64,000 nucleotides of DNA from Neofusicoccum parvum (lineage: Eukaryota > Ascomycota > Dothideomycetes > Botryosphaeriales > Botryosphaeriaceae). Made by a program: the position numbers and the translations under genes. Shown here one piece after another: positions 10,933-21,776 of this stretch. Position 1 is the stretch's first letter, and the number at the start of each line of letters is the position of its first letter. The stretch is from assembly GCA_020912385.1 (NCBI GenBank), contig CP087223.1, forward strand, positions 1 to 64,000, given 5' to 3'. The notes below the pieces were generated by a model. That model searched no databases and was not told the origin of the DNA. It worked only from the letters and a program-made list of their open reading frames with translations.

Positions 10933-11204
10933 TTAGTACGCTAGCTAGTATTGGCTGGCTAATGCTGAAAGTTGCTAGAGAGAATGGTGCTGGTATGTGA
11001 GAAAAGCTGGTAAATGCCACTACTACTACTACTATCGCCGCCGCCGCCGCTACTGGCGCACGGATCACCCTTACCCCATCAAAATCTCCAACCCTAACCC
11101 TACTCTTACCCCAAGTGGCTGGTTTCTCACGACGCAGCGGTCGGATTTTATGGTGGCTTATATAAAAAGTGGTCGCGGGGACGCGCTCTATAACTTGACC
11201 AAGT
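10933..11204. other. Upstream region of the helicase gene
   Basis: This is a short non-coding stretch with an ACT/GCC trinucleotide run at 11018-11052 and a small interstitial telomeric stretch (AACCCTAACCCTACTC) near 11091. It probably holds the helicase promoter, but no specific element can be assigned. Confidence 0.4.
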
Positions 11205-11468
11205 TTAGGCCCGATCCGAGCACCTCGCTTTAATAGCTGTGCGGTAATTGCTGTGCGGTGCGCGCACAGCCCACCTGACGATTTTTCCCCATACAATCCA
11301 GGTGCTGTGCGATCGCACAGCGCTTGGGCCTTTCGGTTAGGCCCGATCCGAGCACCTCGCTTTAATAGCTGTGCGGTAATTGCTGTGCGGTGCGCGCACA
11401 GCCCACCCGACGATTTTTCCCCATACAATCCAGGTGCTGTGCGATCGCACAGCGCTTGGGCCTTTCGG
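11205..11468. repeat. 132-bp tandem duplication with perfect 18-bp palindrome
   Basis: Two copies (11205-11336 and 11337-11468) differ at a single noted base (CACCTGAC versus CACCCGAC). Each contains the perfect palindrome GCTGTGCGATCGCACAGC and a second inverted repeat built from GCTGTGCG and CGCACAGC arms. A third copy starts at 11469 but stops after TTAGGCC at the border of the LTR fragment. The near identity implies a recent duplication. Confidence 0.9.
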
Positions 11469-11744
11469 TTAGGCCGTGTTACTAACAATGGCTCGATTGT
11501 TATTGAAGTTGACCACACAGGTCAAAGCTATCTAAGGAGCGTGGTTTATGTATACGAAGGAGAGTTCTATACAATCTGTATGCTCAGTGGGTAAGGCACG
11601 ATCAGTTGGCCTTCGGAACTTAGCGGGTGGGTCCGACTGATCGCGGTGGTCACGTGACCTAGGATCCGTAGGACCCCGACTTCTGTCGTTTCCAGCGGGG
11701 CTGATTCCTAACTTCCTCAACCCGCAGAGGCTGCGCCGTAAAAA
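11466..11744 (-). mobile_element. Truncated LTR, inverted relative to the solo LTR at 34.3 kb
   Basis: Read on the reverse strand, this matches the first two thirds of the LTR at 34297-34749. Shared landmarks are GTGTTAC next to GGCC, AAGTTGACCAC, GGTCAAAGCTATCTAAGGAG, GCTCAGTG, a GTCACGTGAC core, and CAGAGGCTGCGCCGTAA at the end. Sequence matching the last third of the LTR is missing and is replaced by the 132-bp tandem repeats. It is diverged and not flanked by obvious target duplications. Confidence 0.7.
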
Positions 11745-13619
11745 CAAACTCTTCATGGTCCGTTTTATTGGAATTATTCGGTGTTGATGGTATCTTTCTA
11801 AGGCGGACGAGATTTCATCTACGGAAGAGTTCGCTTAGCCACTAAAAAATAGCCGAGAAAACGCTCTCCCATACACTCTGCAGATGAGTGTAGGTACAGG
11901 TTATGGACCAGGGGCCTCGGTGTGGGGCAGAGCCGTTATCTTAGGTCCAAGCTCAGGGTATCAGGGGTAAGAAATAACGTACCGGTATGTTTTATAGAGA
12001 CGATCGTGCAAGATCTAAGGTTGGTAATGTAGTAAAACACGTCGTCGTTGAGAAGAGCAAGTCTAAGGATGCGAGTACTTAGGCCGTACGCATGTAATGT
12101 GGTGTATTACATGCAGTCTCTGGGCTCATGTTATTGTTTGCGTGCGGAAAGAGAAGCCTATAAAGTACGAGCGACAGTGACGGGAATGATTACGGTGGAG
12201 ACCAGTATGGGTATTACAAGCATGAACAGCATCCCGCTCGTCACTTCTGATGGTCTGGAAAGGTGCAGTGGCCATCCAAGTACTTACAAGACAGACAGGA
12301 AGAGGCTAAACGCAACTAACGTGTGGCAGCGCGACGAAACGGTTGTGTGAAGGCGGTAGGTATCGCGGCGGGCAGCGTAGATGTGGTGGTACAGGTGGGA
12401 GAAAGGGCGTATATACATACCAGCGGACCACCTCGAAGGTTCTCCCGTACAAGCCGTAGAACGCGGATCGCTGGGAGCGAACAAGGAGGCGGTATTCGTA
12501 ACACGGGTGAGCTTAAAGGTGGCAACGCATATCGAGATCGACATGGATTTTCAAGAATTCGACTCTGTTAACTGCTACGACTTTGACTCAGTAACGTGTT
12601 CGGCTCGCTCCGAGGACGCGTGCAAACGGAAATGGCACGTCAATTGTAGCTGGACAATGTATCGAGATTTTGCTTTAGCTTCGCAGAGTACTACCACCTG
12701 GGTCTATAGCGCTGAGATGAGGTGCTTTTCTTCCGCGCAGGCGCTCTTGAAACGGTCCATTATGGCTTGGTAGATTTCGGGTGCTTATTAATAGACTTGA
12801 TAGATTCGTTGTCTACGCGGTGAGGTGAACGGATTGTTGCTCGAGCTTCTGCGATTGGTCGCCTTGGACTTGCGACAAAACGTGGAAAGCACTGATGAGG
12901 TGGCGTTGGAGGTTTTAGACTGGGACTTCACTGCTGGGAGGCCGTGGAGCGTTAATGACCGAGAATGGTAGGGAGGTAGGGAGGCAGGGAGGCAGGGAGG
13001 TAGGGAGGGAGCTAGTCTGGAGAGGGTGCGTAGGACACTCCAGGACGATATCAACCATCAAGAGGCGGCCCGGCACGGTTGTGCTTTGCAAAACCGTTCA
13101 CCCAAGTATTAGCGGGAGTTTCCTTGAGCGTCGACGGGGGCCACGGGATCAATTTCAGCGGAAGAGAGAACGGCAACAGGTCCGAACGGTAGTAGGTCCG
13201 GACGGCGGTTCGGCATACTGCGTTGCAGCGCTGGATTTCGGTGTTGAAACGGCGGCCGGACGTGCGCCTATGGCGGATTCTGGAGCGGATTGCGCGAGAT
13301 AACGCTGGGTCGTAAGTGAATTACAGCTACGTGACGTCAGCGAGGCTAAGTGAAACGGGTTCATGGTTCATGCCCACTATCCTCGTTGTTACTGGCCATG
13401 TTGAAGGAGTTTACGGTGCCCATGGCGTCGAACGAGGCCTACCAGCTAGCGATATCATCGCTCGTGGCCACAACCCTCGTCTTCCCACAAAGCGCCGCTA
13501 TATACCTAGTCCCGCGCTGTACGCTGGATGAGGACGGAAGCGTAGAAGGCCATAGGCATGCTATAGGGGGCAGTGGTAAGCAGGTAGATGAACAACATGA
13601 AGACAACGACAACGCAAAG
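11745..13619. other. No recognisable gene
   Basis: Only short open frames without recognisable domains are present, the longest about 130 codons at 12381-12773 on the plus strand. A GGGAGGTA/GGGAGGCA microsatellite lies at 12965-13012. Relics of decayed genes are possible, but I cannot identify any. Confidence 0.4.
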
Positions 13620-14885
13620 TCATCGGCGGTCTAGATGCACGTCAAATGAGGCTTCCAGCGTTACATGGCCGTCTAGCATGTCTCGTAGCTCCTCAGCAAC
13701 CATGCTGCGCATCTCATCGGCGACCCAGTCCTGTAGCTCGACCTTCCAGTCTGTCAGCTTGTCGTCGAGCTGGTCGTCAATATCCGCCCTGGTATGGTCC
13801 CTCATTTCGTCGAGCCGGTCATCCAAAAGCGCGTCGAGGCTCTCCGTGCTCCAGCTCTTCGTACGCTCTTCTAGTTCCCCTAATCGCTCGTTCAACGACC
13901 CTTCGATGCTCTCCATTTGCGTTCGAAGTGTACGAACTTCGTCCTCGATTCGGTCAAAGCGATCGGCCACAGAGCCATCCTCGGTCGGGCTGGCAGCAAC
14001 CTCGCTGCGGAACATGGCGAGATCCGCCGCCAGGGCCTCAAGCTTCTGCCGCCAAGGTTGCATGGCGGCGGAGAGGTGCGCTTCGAGCCGATCGTTCACG
14101 ATACTTCTCTTCTTACCCGGTGGTGTTGCATCTCGGCTTGGGGGTGGGCCTGCGGGACGGTAATAAGTCAGCAACAGAGACGGGTGGCGTGCTGGAATGC
14201 GGAACTTGCGTTTTCTCGGCCCTAACGAGTCAAGCTCGTCGTATGACGGTGGGCTCTGCATGTTGTCGAGCAGGCTGCCAACGTCAAAGCCTCCAGACCC
14301 GCCGTATAGCATGTCCAGAGCATACTCCTTAGCAGACGGTTTCAAGCTCCCATCACAAGCCAGCTTGTACAGCACACCGAGCGATCCCGTCGAGATCTCA
14401 TCTTTTGGTATGTAGAAGCAAAAGTCGACGGCACGCGACAGAGGCAGCAGCACCTCCATCACATTGCCCGACGCTCGATTCCTTGGCGACAGAGAGGTTG
14501 TACCAGCCGGACCGACGACGGTAGGCGGCTGCGTAAGGGAGACGCGGAGGCCGATCACGTCGTCTGACGAGGCACATTGCCCGATGAAGGCGTGGAGAAC
14601 GGGCTGGGGAGTGTCCCCGAGAGCACACGGCTCGAGGCTGGCAATGCGGCTGGGATCGACGAAGAGGTAGAGCACCGTCTTCTTGCGGGCGTCCTCCTTC
14701 AGCGCCACGGGAATGCGGAAGCGAAGTAGAGCCGTGTGCTGGGCGGCGTCGAAGCCCAGGTCGGCGGTGACGCGGCAGGTCTGCTCCGGAGTCTGCCAGC
14801 CGAGCCGCCCGCTCTCCCACTGTACCACCGCGGGCGCGTTGTGCGCGAGATGCCAGCTGTCTGGAGCCGGGCCCGAGGCGGCCAT
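13620..14885 (-). CDS. Hypothetical protein with C-terminal coiled coil
   Basis: Starting at ATG 14885 gives 421 residues. This start is preferred over upstream in-frame Met codons because a T-rich tract ending in CGCAG (about 14910) looks like a 3' splice site just upstream, suggesting a 5' untranslated or alternative first exon. The N-terminal 190 residues resemble a compact beta-rich domain (SWHLAHNAPAVVQWESGRLG, LLRFRIPVALKEDARKKTV). A KKRS basic stretch follows, then about 120 residues rich in Glu, Asp, Leu and Arg with heptad-like spacing, probably a coiled coil. It resembles hypothetical proteins seen in filamentous ascomycetes, but I do not recognise a named domain. It has no internal stops, unlike its neighbours. 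Confidence 0.65.
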   Translation of the reverse strand: MAASGPAPDSWHLAHNAPAVVQWESGRLGWQTPEQTCRVTADLGFDAAQHTALLRFRIPVALKEDARKKTVLYLFVDPSRIASLEPCALGDTPQPVLHAFIGQCASSDDVIGLRVSLTQPPTVVGPAGTTSLSPRNRASGNVMEVLLPLSRAVDFCFYIPKDEISTGSLGVLYKLACDGSLKPSAKEYALDMLYGGSGGFDVGSLLDNMQSPPSYDELDSLGPRKRKFRIPARHPSLLLTYYRPAGPPPSRDATPPGKKRSIVNDRLEAHLSAAMQPWRQKLEALAADLAMFRSEVAASPTEDGSVADRFDRIEDEVRTLRTQMESIEGSLNERLGELEERTKSWSTESLDALLDDRLDEMRDHTRADIDDQLDDKLTDWKVELQDWVADEMRSMVAEELRDMLDGHVTLEASFDVHLDRR

Positions 14886-15640
14886 GGAGCACGAAGGGTG
14901 AGGCACTTCCTGCGAAAAAAAAAAGATCAGCACGCATGCTCGACAGTGGAACCCTCCGCGCATTTCCAGCGTGGAGATGCCCGCCTGTCCAGGCTTCTTG
15001 CACGTTGAGGTGCCGAGCAGCCGTGGCTCTGCGCGCCACGCTGTCGTGCCGCAAGGGTGCCAGAGGCGTCGATTCAGGAACGGCGGCCGCCGTAACGACT
15101 GCAACAGCCCCTACAGGTCCCCGTTGCCGGGTGCACGAGGCACGACCTGCTCCTGAGTTCCGTTCGCCTCTGGACGCCACCTCCGCCGACGAGCACGGCG
15201 ACCCCGTGTATTTCAACAGGATCCCTGTGGCGCTGTGCCGCTACCTACCCCGTCCTCCCTCCGGGCTTTGGGACGAGCAGCCCTGGCTCGTGGGTGTGGG
15301 GAAGCATAGGTACCGTGCGAAGTCGAGAAAATAGGGTGGATCGTCGAGAGTTGATGGACGGCGGCTGTGCGCGGGTGTGGAGGTGTGGAGGTGTGGAGGT
15401 GTGGAGGTGTTGAGTGCGGAGGCGGTAGGGCGTGCTGGTGCTAGTGCGGAGATTAACCCGGCGCATCGTTTTCCCGTTCCACCCCTGTGCGCTACGACGC
15501 AACCGGTTAGCAGCATCTTGTCCTACTGGGCCGTAAGGTTGCAGCACCACCCCATCTTAAATACGGCGAATTCCAAGTACTCGTAACATACATCCCTCGA
15601 GAAGGAGGCGGTACCGTCGGCTGCTCTAAGAGCAACATCA
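14886..15640. other. GC-rich intergenic region with GTGTGGAG microsatellite
   Basis: No gene is assigned. A GTGTGGAG tandem run lies at about 15376-15412. The 5' boundary of the outer LINE lies somewhere in or just after this stretch and could not be fixed. Confidence 0.4.
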
Positions 15641-18600
15641 CCGGTATGTTCCGCCACGAGATCGCCGTGACCTGCCAAGAGAAGGAGGAGAACCGGCTGG
15701 AGCGGATTGAGAGCGTAGTTGTTACGGCGCAGCCGTCGCAGGACGAGGGAGACAGTGGAAAAGGCAGCAAGCGGGGCAGAAACACGCGCCTCGAAAAAAG
15801 ACCCACAACAGTCACGTACGTCACGTGCTGCCAAGACAGTGCTTTCGCTGCTCCCCTCAGAAAACTGAGGAGCAGACAGCCTACTAAACGACGAAGATCC
15901 AACGCGCTTGAAATGTCCGAAGAAACGCAGGCCAAGATGGAGGAACGCATGGGGAAGATGGAAAAGCAGACGGCAGCGCTCGTAGAGACGATGCGCAGGA
16001 ACCTAAGCTCACAGTCACAGATCAACACCACTTACGCCAGCGTGCTCCGAGGAGCGGCCCCGCTAGTAGCCCCAAGCAATAGCCCACCGTCCGTCTCTGC
16101 CGCAACAACGCGTGTGACAAACCTACCAGCCCCGGTTGTACAGCAGATGCCACCAGCGATCGAAATCGACCTTACCGAAGCCAGCGTCGACACTACAAAG
16201 CCGGGAGAGATTCGTGCCCAGCTCCAGGCAGCACTGGAGGCCCAGGAAACGACAAAGGACATTAGATGCTATAGACTGACAAGGAACCCGGGCGACCCTA
16301 CCAAGGTACGGTTCTTCTTTAGGACCGAACGGGATGAAGAGCTCGTCAGGTCTAATCTTAGATGGTTGGAAACGACCTTCCGGGGAGCGAGAATCAGAGG
16401 CAGACAGTAGTATCCAGTAAAGATAGACAATGTCAATAAAATGACCATCTTGAATGAGGATCGCACTGGGGTCCGCCCTGACGCTAGCCAGATTATTAGC
16501 GCAGAGAATGACGTTGAAGTCGTGTAAACCCGCTGGCTAAGCAAGCCGGGCAACCGCTTATACGGCTCCGCAGTAATCTATCTTTCTAAGAGGAGTGAGG
16601 TAGATTCGCTCCTTACTAAAAGAATGATTGATGTTAGCGGAGAGACAGCGTACACCAACGTGTTTAAATACCGCCCCCGCCCAAGACGCTGCTTTAAATG
16701 CTAAAGCTACGACCATCAGCAGTTCTACTGCAGGGGAGAGGAGAGATGCGTTAAGTACGCAGGTAGCGGCCATAAAGAAGAGAGCTGTTCGTCAGCTATA
16801 GAGAAGTATACCGCCTGCGGAGGTCCGCATAGGGCAGACGACAGGGGCTGCCTAGAGTATAGAAAGCTCCTGAACAACATGCTCCACTAACGCAATGAAT
16901 AGACTTCTCAAGACGATCCACGCGAACCTAGGAAAGAGCGGAACAGCACAATATAGTCTCCTAAATGATGAGGACCTTATCGACTTTAGCATCATCTCTA
17001 TCTCTAAACCAAGCTGCTTCCGCAACGCCGAGGGAAAAACAATAGCAGCACCTATCACCCACCCCTATTGGACCCAATTACTACCAACGAAGTCCCGGTA
17101 AGGCCGGTTTCCCTTCCGCTCAATAATATAGATACGTAAAGGCATCTCAGCCCGTTAGATCTCGATACCCTCGCCCGATATTACAGCTGTAGTTGTTACA
17201 CTATAAGATAGAACCATTCTTATAGCGTCGGTCTACATCGCGAAAAAGGAGAGCCTAGCCGACCACGAGCTTACAACTATACTCGAGAAGCTCCAGGCAG
17301 CAGTTACGCAGTCTAGGGCTCAGACTAATAGAGTGCTGGAGATCCTGATCTGTAGGGATTTCAATAGGCACGGCCAGCTCTGGGGAGGTGATTTAGTACA
17401 AGGCTCTACACGCAGTGGAGAAGCAGCGCTAATAATTGACTTTATAGAGGACCTTCACCTCTAAAGTCTGCTTCCCCGAGGCACAACTACCTACGAGTCA
17501 GCTAGATATAGCTCTACAATCGACCTTATTCTCGCGTCACCGCGGCTAGCGGAGGACGTAAGCGCCTACCGTCCCTCTAGCACAGTATACGGACCCGATC
17601 ACCAAGCGATTAAAGCACACTTTCAAATCAACGCACCTGGCCAGGCACCAGAAACTCAATACGCCTTCCGGAGTACGAACTAGGAGGCGGTTAGGGCTGA
17701 CGTAGGAAAAAGACTAGCCGAGAGGCCCCCTCTGGACTCTAGAGATATCGAAGGTGCCGCTAACTACCTAATAGGAGTCGTCTCTACGTCACTACAGAAC
17801 CATGTCCCAAAAGCCAGGCCGTCACCGTACGTTAAGAAGTGGTGGATAGTAGACCTTACCCAGCTACGGAGGTCATTTACGTACTTCAGAAACCAGGCGC
17901 GAGCCGTCCGAAGGTGGGGACAGCAGGATAGCTGGCTAGAGGAACAAGTAAAAGCAGTAGCAAAGAGATTTCATAATACTATAAGACGATAAAAGCGAGC
18001 CTACTAGAAAACCTTTCTAGCAGAGCCAACTAATATCTAGAAAGCAGCAAGATATCTCTCCAGCTTAGAAAAGAACAACTTCGCTCAAATTACGCGTATA
18101 CATCACTGAAATGGCTGTGCTGAGTCGGATAAAGCAATCTTAGAAGCTCTTATTAAGAACTTCTTCCTAGAACTTCCACCAGTACAAGAACGCACATAGA
18201 ACGAGACGTACCAGGCTCCTAATAACTAGTTTAGCCACGCCCCTCTCCTAATAGATGAACTCAAAGAGGCAATCCTCCGAGCTAGCCTGTACAAAGCACC
18301 TAGAGCAGACGGGATACCAGCAGTAGTCTAGCGTGAACTTTAGCCAGTAATCGACAAGTATATCCACCAATTATTCAACGAGTCGCTACTATAAGGCTAC
18401 CTACCTAGCCATTAGCGACTCGCAAAGATTGTTCCTCTACGCAAGGTAGGAAAACTGGACTACGAACTCCCACAAGTATACAGGCCGATCTCGCTACTAT
18501 CAACACTAGGGAAAGCGCTTGAATCAGTAGTTACAGAGAGGATATCTACCCTAGTTAAAGAGTACTCTCTATTGCCAAAGAACCATTTCGGGGCCCGGAA

Positions 18601-19565
18601 ACAGCGATCTACAATACAAGTACTAACGGTCCTCTAATAGCGCATCTACGATATATAGCGCGAGGGGAAGGTCCTGTCGCTACTCTCGTTTAACGTTAAG
18701 GGCGCCTATAATGGCGTGGCGAAGGAAGTACTCCTTAAGAGACTCCGTCAGCGGAGAATTCCTAAGACTCTTATCAAATAGATTGACGCATTTTACTCTG
18801 GTAGAAGCGCGTCAGTAGTAGTCAACGGGAAGACCTCTAAAGTAATCGACCTCCCTCAAGCAGGACTACCGCAAGGATCTCCCCTCTCACTAATTCTATT
18901 CCTATTCTTTAACGCAGACCTGGTCCAGTCAGTTACGAACAAGAATAAGGGAGCAATTACGTTCGTCGACAACTATAGCGCCTGGGTAACCGGTCTCTTA
19001 GCGGAAGGGAACGTAGTAAAGCTTTAAGAAACTATAGTACCCCGAGTTGAAGAATAGGAGGCGACAAGCGGTATAATATTCAAAGCCGAAAAAACAACGC
19101 TTACTTACTTTACAAGAACCCCGCAAAGACTGTTAGAGAAAGCAGTAATAATAAAGGGAAATGAAGTACACCTAAAGACAGAGGCTAAAATTCTCGGTGT
19201 TATCTTTGACCAAGAACTGAAGTTTAGAGCCCACACAGGCAGGATCGTAAAGAGGGGAACCCAGGCCGCTTTAGCGCTAAGAAGGCTATAGGGCCTACGG
19301 CCAAGTAGCGTACGCTAGCTCTTTACAGCAACAGTAGCGCCAACAGTTGATTACGCCTCGCCGATATAGGCACCAGCGGCTATACACCTGACTCTTAGAT
19401 CACTTAAGGCGATCTAAAGGATTGTAGGAAGAGCTATCACAGGAGCCTTTAGGACTATTACCTTACCAATTCTTAAGGCTGAAGCAGCAATCTTACCTAC
19501 TAGGATTCGCCTTGAACAACAGTTACTCCGGTTTTAGGTTAACTATCACACTCTTCTACAGTCTC
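15641..19565 (+). mobile_element. Outer Tad-like LINE, 5' segment (ORF1, endonuclease, RT), RIP-mutated
   Basis: ORF1 starts at ATG 15646 and is open for 254 codons. Beyond its stop a Gag-like Cys-rich region continues, with a RCFKC cluster near 16690-16700, one stop inside the knuckles, and a CGGPH cluster to about 16855. ORF2 begins near 16895 with an apurinic-type endonuclease: KTIHANLGKSGTAQ, CRDFNRHGQLWGGD, STIDLILASP, YGPDHQAI. The RT has YKAPRADGIPA, GLPQGSPLS and FVDNYSAW, where a second Asp would be expected. The frame is maintained for kilobases with only TAG/TAA stops, diagnostic of RIP rather than random decay. The protein is interrupted at YHTL by two other LINEs and resumes at 24777. 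Confidence 0.9.
19553..19565. repeat. Target-site duplication, first copy
   Basis: CTTCTACAGTCTC occurs here, at 21764-21776, and as a 10/13 match at 24777-24789. It marks the three borders of the two LINEs nested in the outer element. Confidence 0.85.
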
Positions 19566-21763
19566 TCTACCGAATAGACTAGCCAGACGGCTCCGCGAAC
19601 AAGGATGGCCTATGCAGATAGCCAAATAGGCACATGAATTCGTCACTAAACGAAAGGCAAGGGTACGCATGGAGGGGGTCACGACAACCGAAAAAGACCT
19701 CAACTGCGGAGTCCTACAAGGATCACCCGCGTCACCAATTCTATACATGCTATACCTCTCACCACTGCTGAAAAGAGGAGAGCAGGAGAAAAGATTCGCG
19801 TACGCGGACGACGTTAGCTTCCTACGGGTAGGCAAGAGCACGGCAGAAATAATAATGGCCCTTACGAAGGACCTGAAGGAAGCACTACAGTAGGGAGAAG
19901 AAAACGCAGTAGCCTTCACGTCAGATAAATACAAGCTGATCCACTTCACTAGAGGATTAACAGTAAGGGCACATAGAATCAAGATTGGGGAGTTGGAAAT
20001 ACACCCGGCCACAAAGCCGGTAAGGTGGCTAGGGGTATTCTTCGACCCCAAGCTAAGCTTTCGGCACCACGTGGAAACATGGAGCGCCAAAGCGAACAAA
20101 GTGGCATCTCACCTGAGAAACCTCAACAAGGTAACAAAGGGAATACCACCAGCAGCAGCAGCGAAAGCGGCAGCGTCGTGCGTGGTCCCAGTGGCAACAT
20201 ACGGAGCGGAAATCTGGTACAAAGGCCCCGAAGTACCCTCCGATAAGGACAGAAGCAGGATGGTGGTACCAAGACAGGGAAGGCATATCAAGTCAGTCGA
20301 CAAGGCACTCCGGACCGCAGCCCGGGCCGCCCTACCAGTCTGGAAAACCACCCCGGTCCCGGTACTACACAGGGAATCGGGAATCCCACCAGCAGACGTC
20401 ATACTACAGCAAACAAGGAGGCGGGCAGCGTTGAGGCTGAAACTACTAGACCAAAACCACCCCCTGGTCGGGAGATCGCTACTAAGCGAGAAAAAGAAGG
20501 GTGGACGCCCCCCTAAGAACCCCGACGCGCAACCAGTAGCAACACGACTGCAGATGCTAGCGTAGATAGAGGAGAAATGCGAAAGGCCCGAGCTACTCAT
20601 GCCAACATACTCGGACAACCCGACAACCACGCTGCAAGGCAAGGAAAAAGGGAAAAAAGAGTTCGAAGAGAATCGGAGAAATGACTCACTAAACACGATA
20701 TATATCTATTCGGATGGGTCAGCAACGGGACCGAAAACCTCATAGGCCTTCGTAGCCTACAGGGGAGAAGAACAACTACACGCGGAAGGCGGAAGCCTGC
20801 CCAAAGCGGAAGTATACAATGCGGAGATCCGAGGGGCAACCGAAGGACTTAGTTGGGCGGAACAGATGAAAGAACGGCTGGCGCCGGAGAAAATCGTCCT
20901 CTGCATAGACAACACGTCGGTCATCCGAGGAATCACTAGACACACCCCGAACAGCTCCCAAAGCCAATTCACAAGGCTTAAGGACACGAAACGAAGGCTC
21001 GACCCTATCACCGTCGAAACAAGATGGTGCCCAGGCCACATGGGAATAAAAGGGAACGAGGAAGCTGACGCACTCGCCAAGGTATCCGCAGACTTACCAA
21101 ATACCGAGGCAGATATAGTAACAGTCGCCTGGGCAAGGAGGAGGAATAGGGAAAAGAGGACACGTGACTACGTTACATGGTGGGAGAAGCACGCACCTAC
21201 CACCTACAAAAACCTGGGACTCGGAGTGGGAAAACGAACACCCGAGCTGACGCTAACAAGGCAGACGCTACACAGACTTATAGCCGAAAGGACGGGTCAC
21301 GGGGACTTCGCAGAGTACCATAGAAGATTCAAGCACGAAGGGAAAGAACTTACCTATAAGTGCGGCGCCGAGAAAGCGCAATGGTACTTCATCGACTGTC
21401 CACAGACAGCGCGATGGACCTACCCAGAGATCGTAACAGACGCAGAGAAAGTCAGGAACCTCCTTAGTCCAAAAGGATGGTTCCTCTTTCAAAGCCTCGT
21501 TGAGACAACGGGGGTGTATCGGGGCGGCTAGAAGCCGCAGGTGGGAATATGCCGAACCAAGAAAAACGGCTTTGGCACAGTCCACGGAGACAGGGAACTA
21601 GCGGGTAGGCACGAAGCCAGCCTGCCACAAAGGAAGGGAAAAATAGAAAGAGAAGGATCTCATTTGTCACGCGAAAAGGTGGTTAAAACTCCACCCGTCT
21701 GTAGGCCCTAAGGGAGGCAGCTTAACTAGCACACATAGTAGACGTTAATACAATCATCATCAT
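19566..21763 (+). mobile_element. Nested LINE A, 5'-truncated (RT C-terminus and RNase H)
   Basis: The element begins inside the RT. It encodes VLQGSPASPILYMLYLSPLL and the RT active site FAYADDVSF (19796-19822), then a thumb-like region open from 19993 to 20565. RNase H follows, with all acidic residues visible: SDGSA, AEIRG, CIDNTS and EEADALAK (to about 21090). A C-terminal Cys/His segment ends at the stop near 21531. The 3' UTR ends in ATCATCATCAT, the tail shared with the next element. Stops are few, so it is less RIP-damaged or younger than its neighbour. 5' truncation is usual for target-primed reverse transcription. Confidence 0.9.
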
Positions 21764-21776
21764 CTTCTACAGTCTC

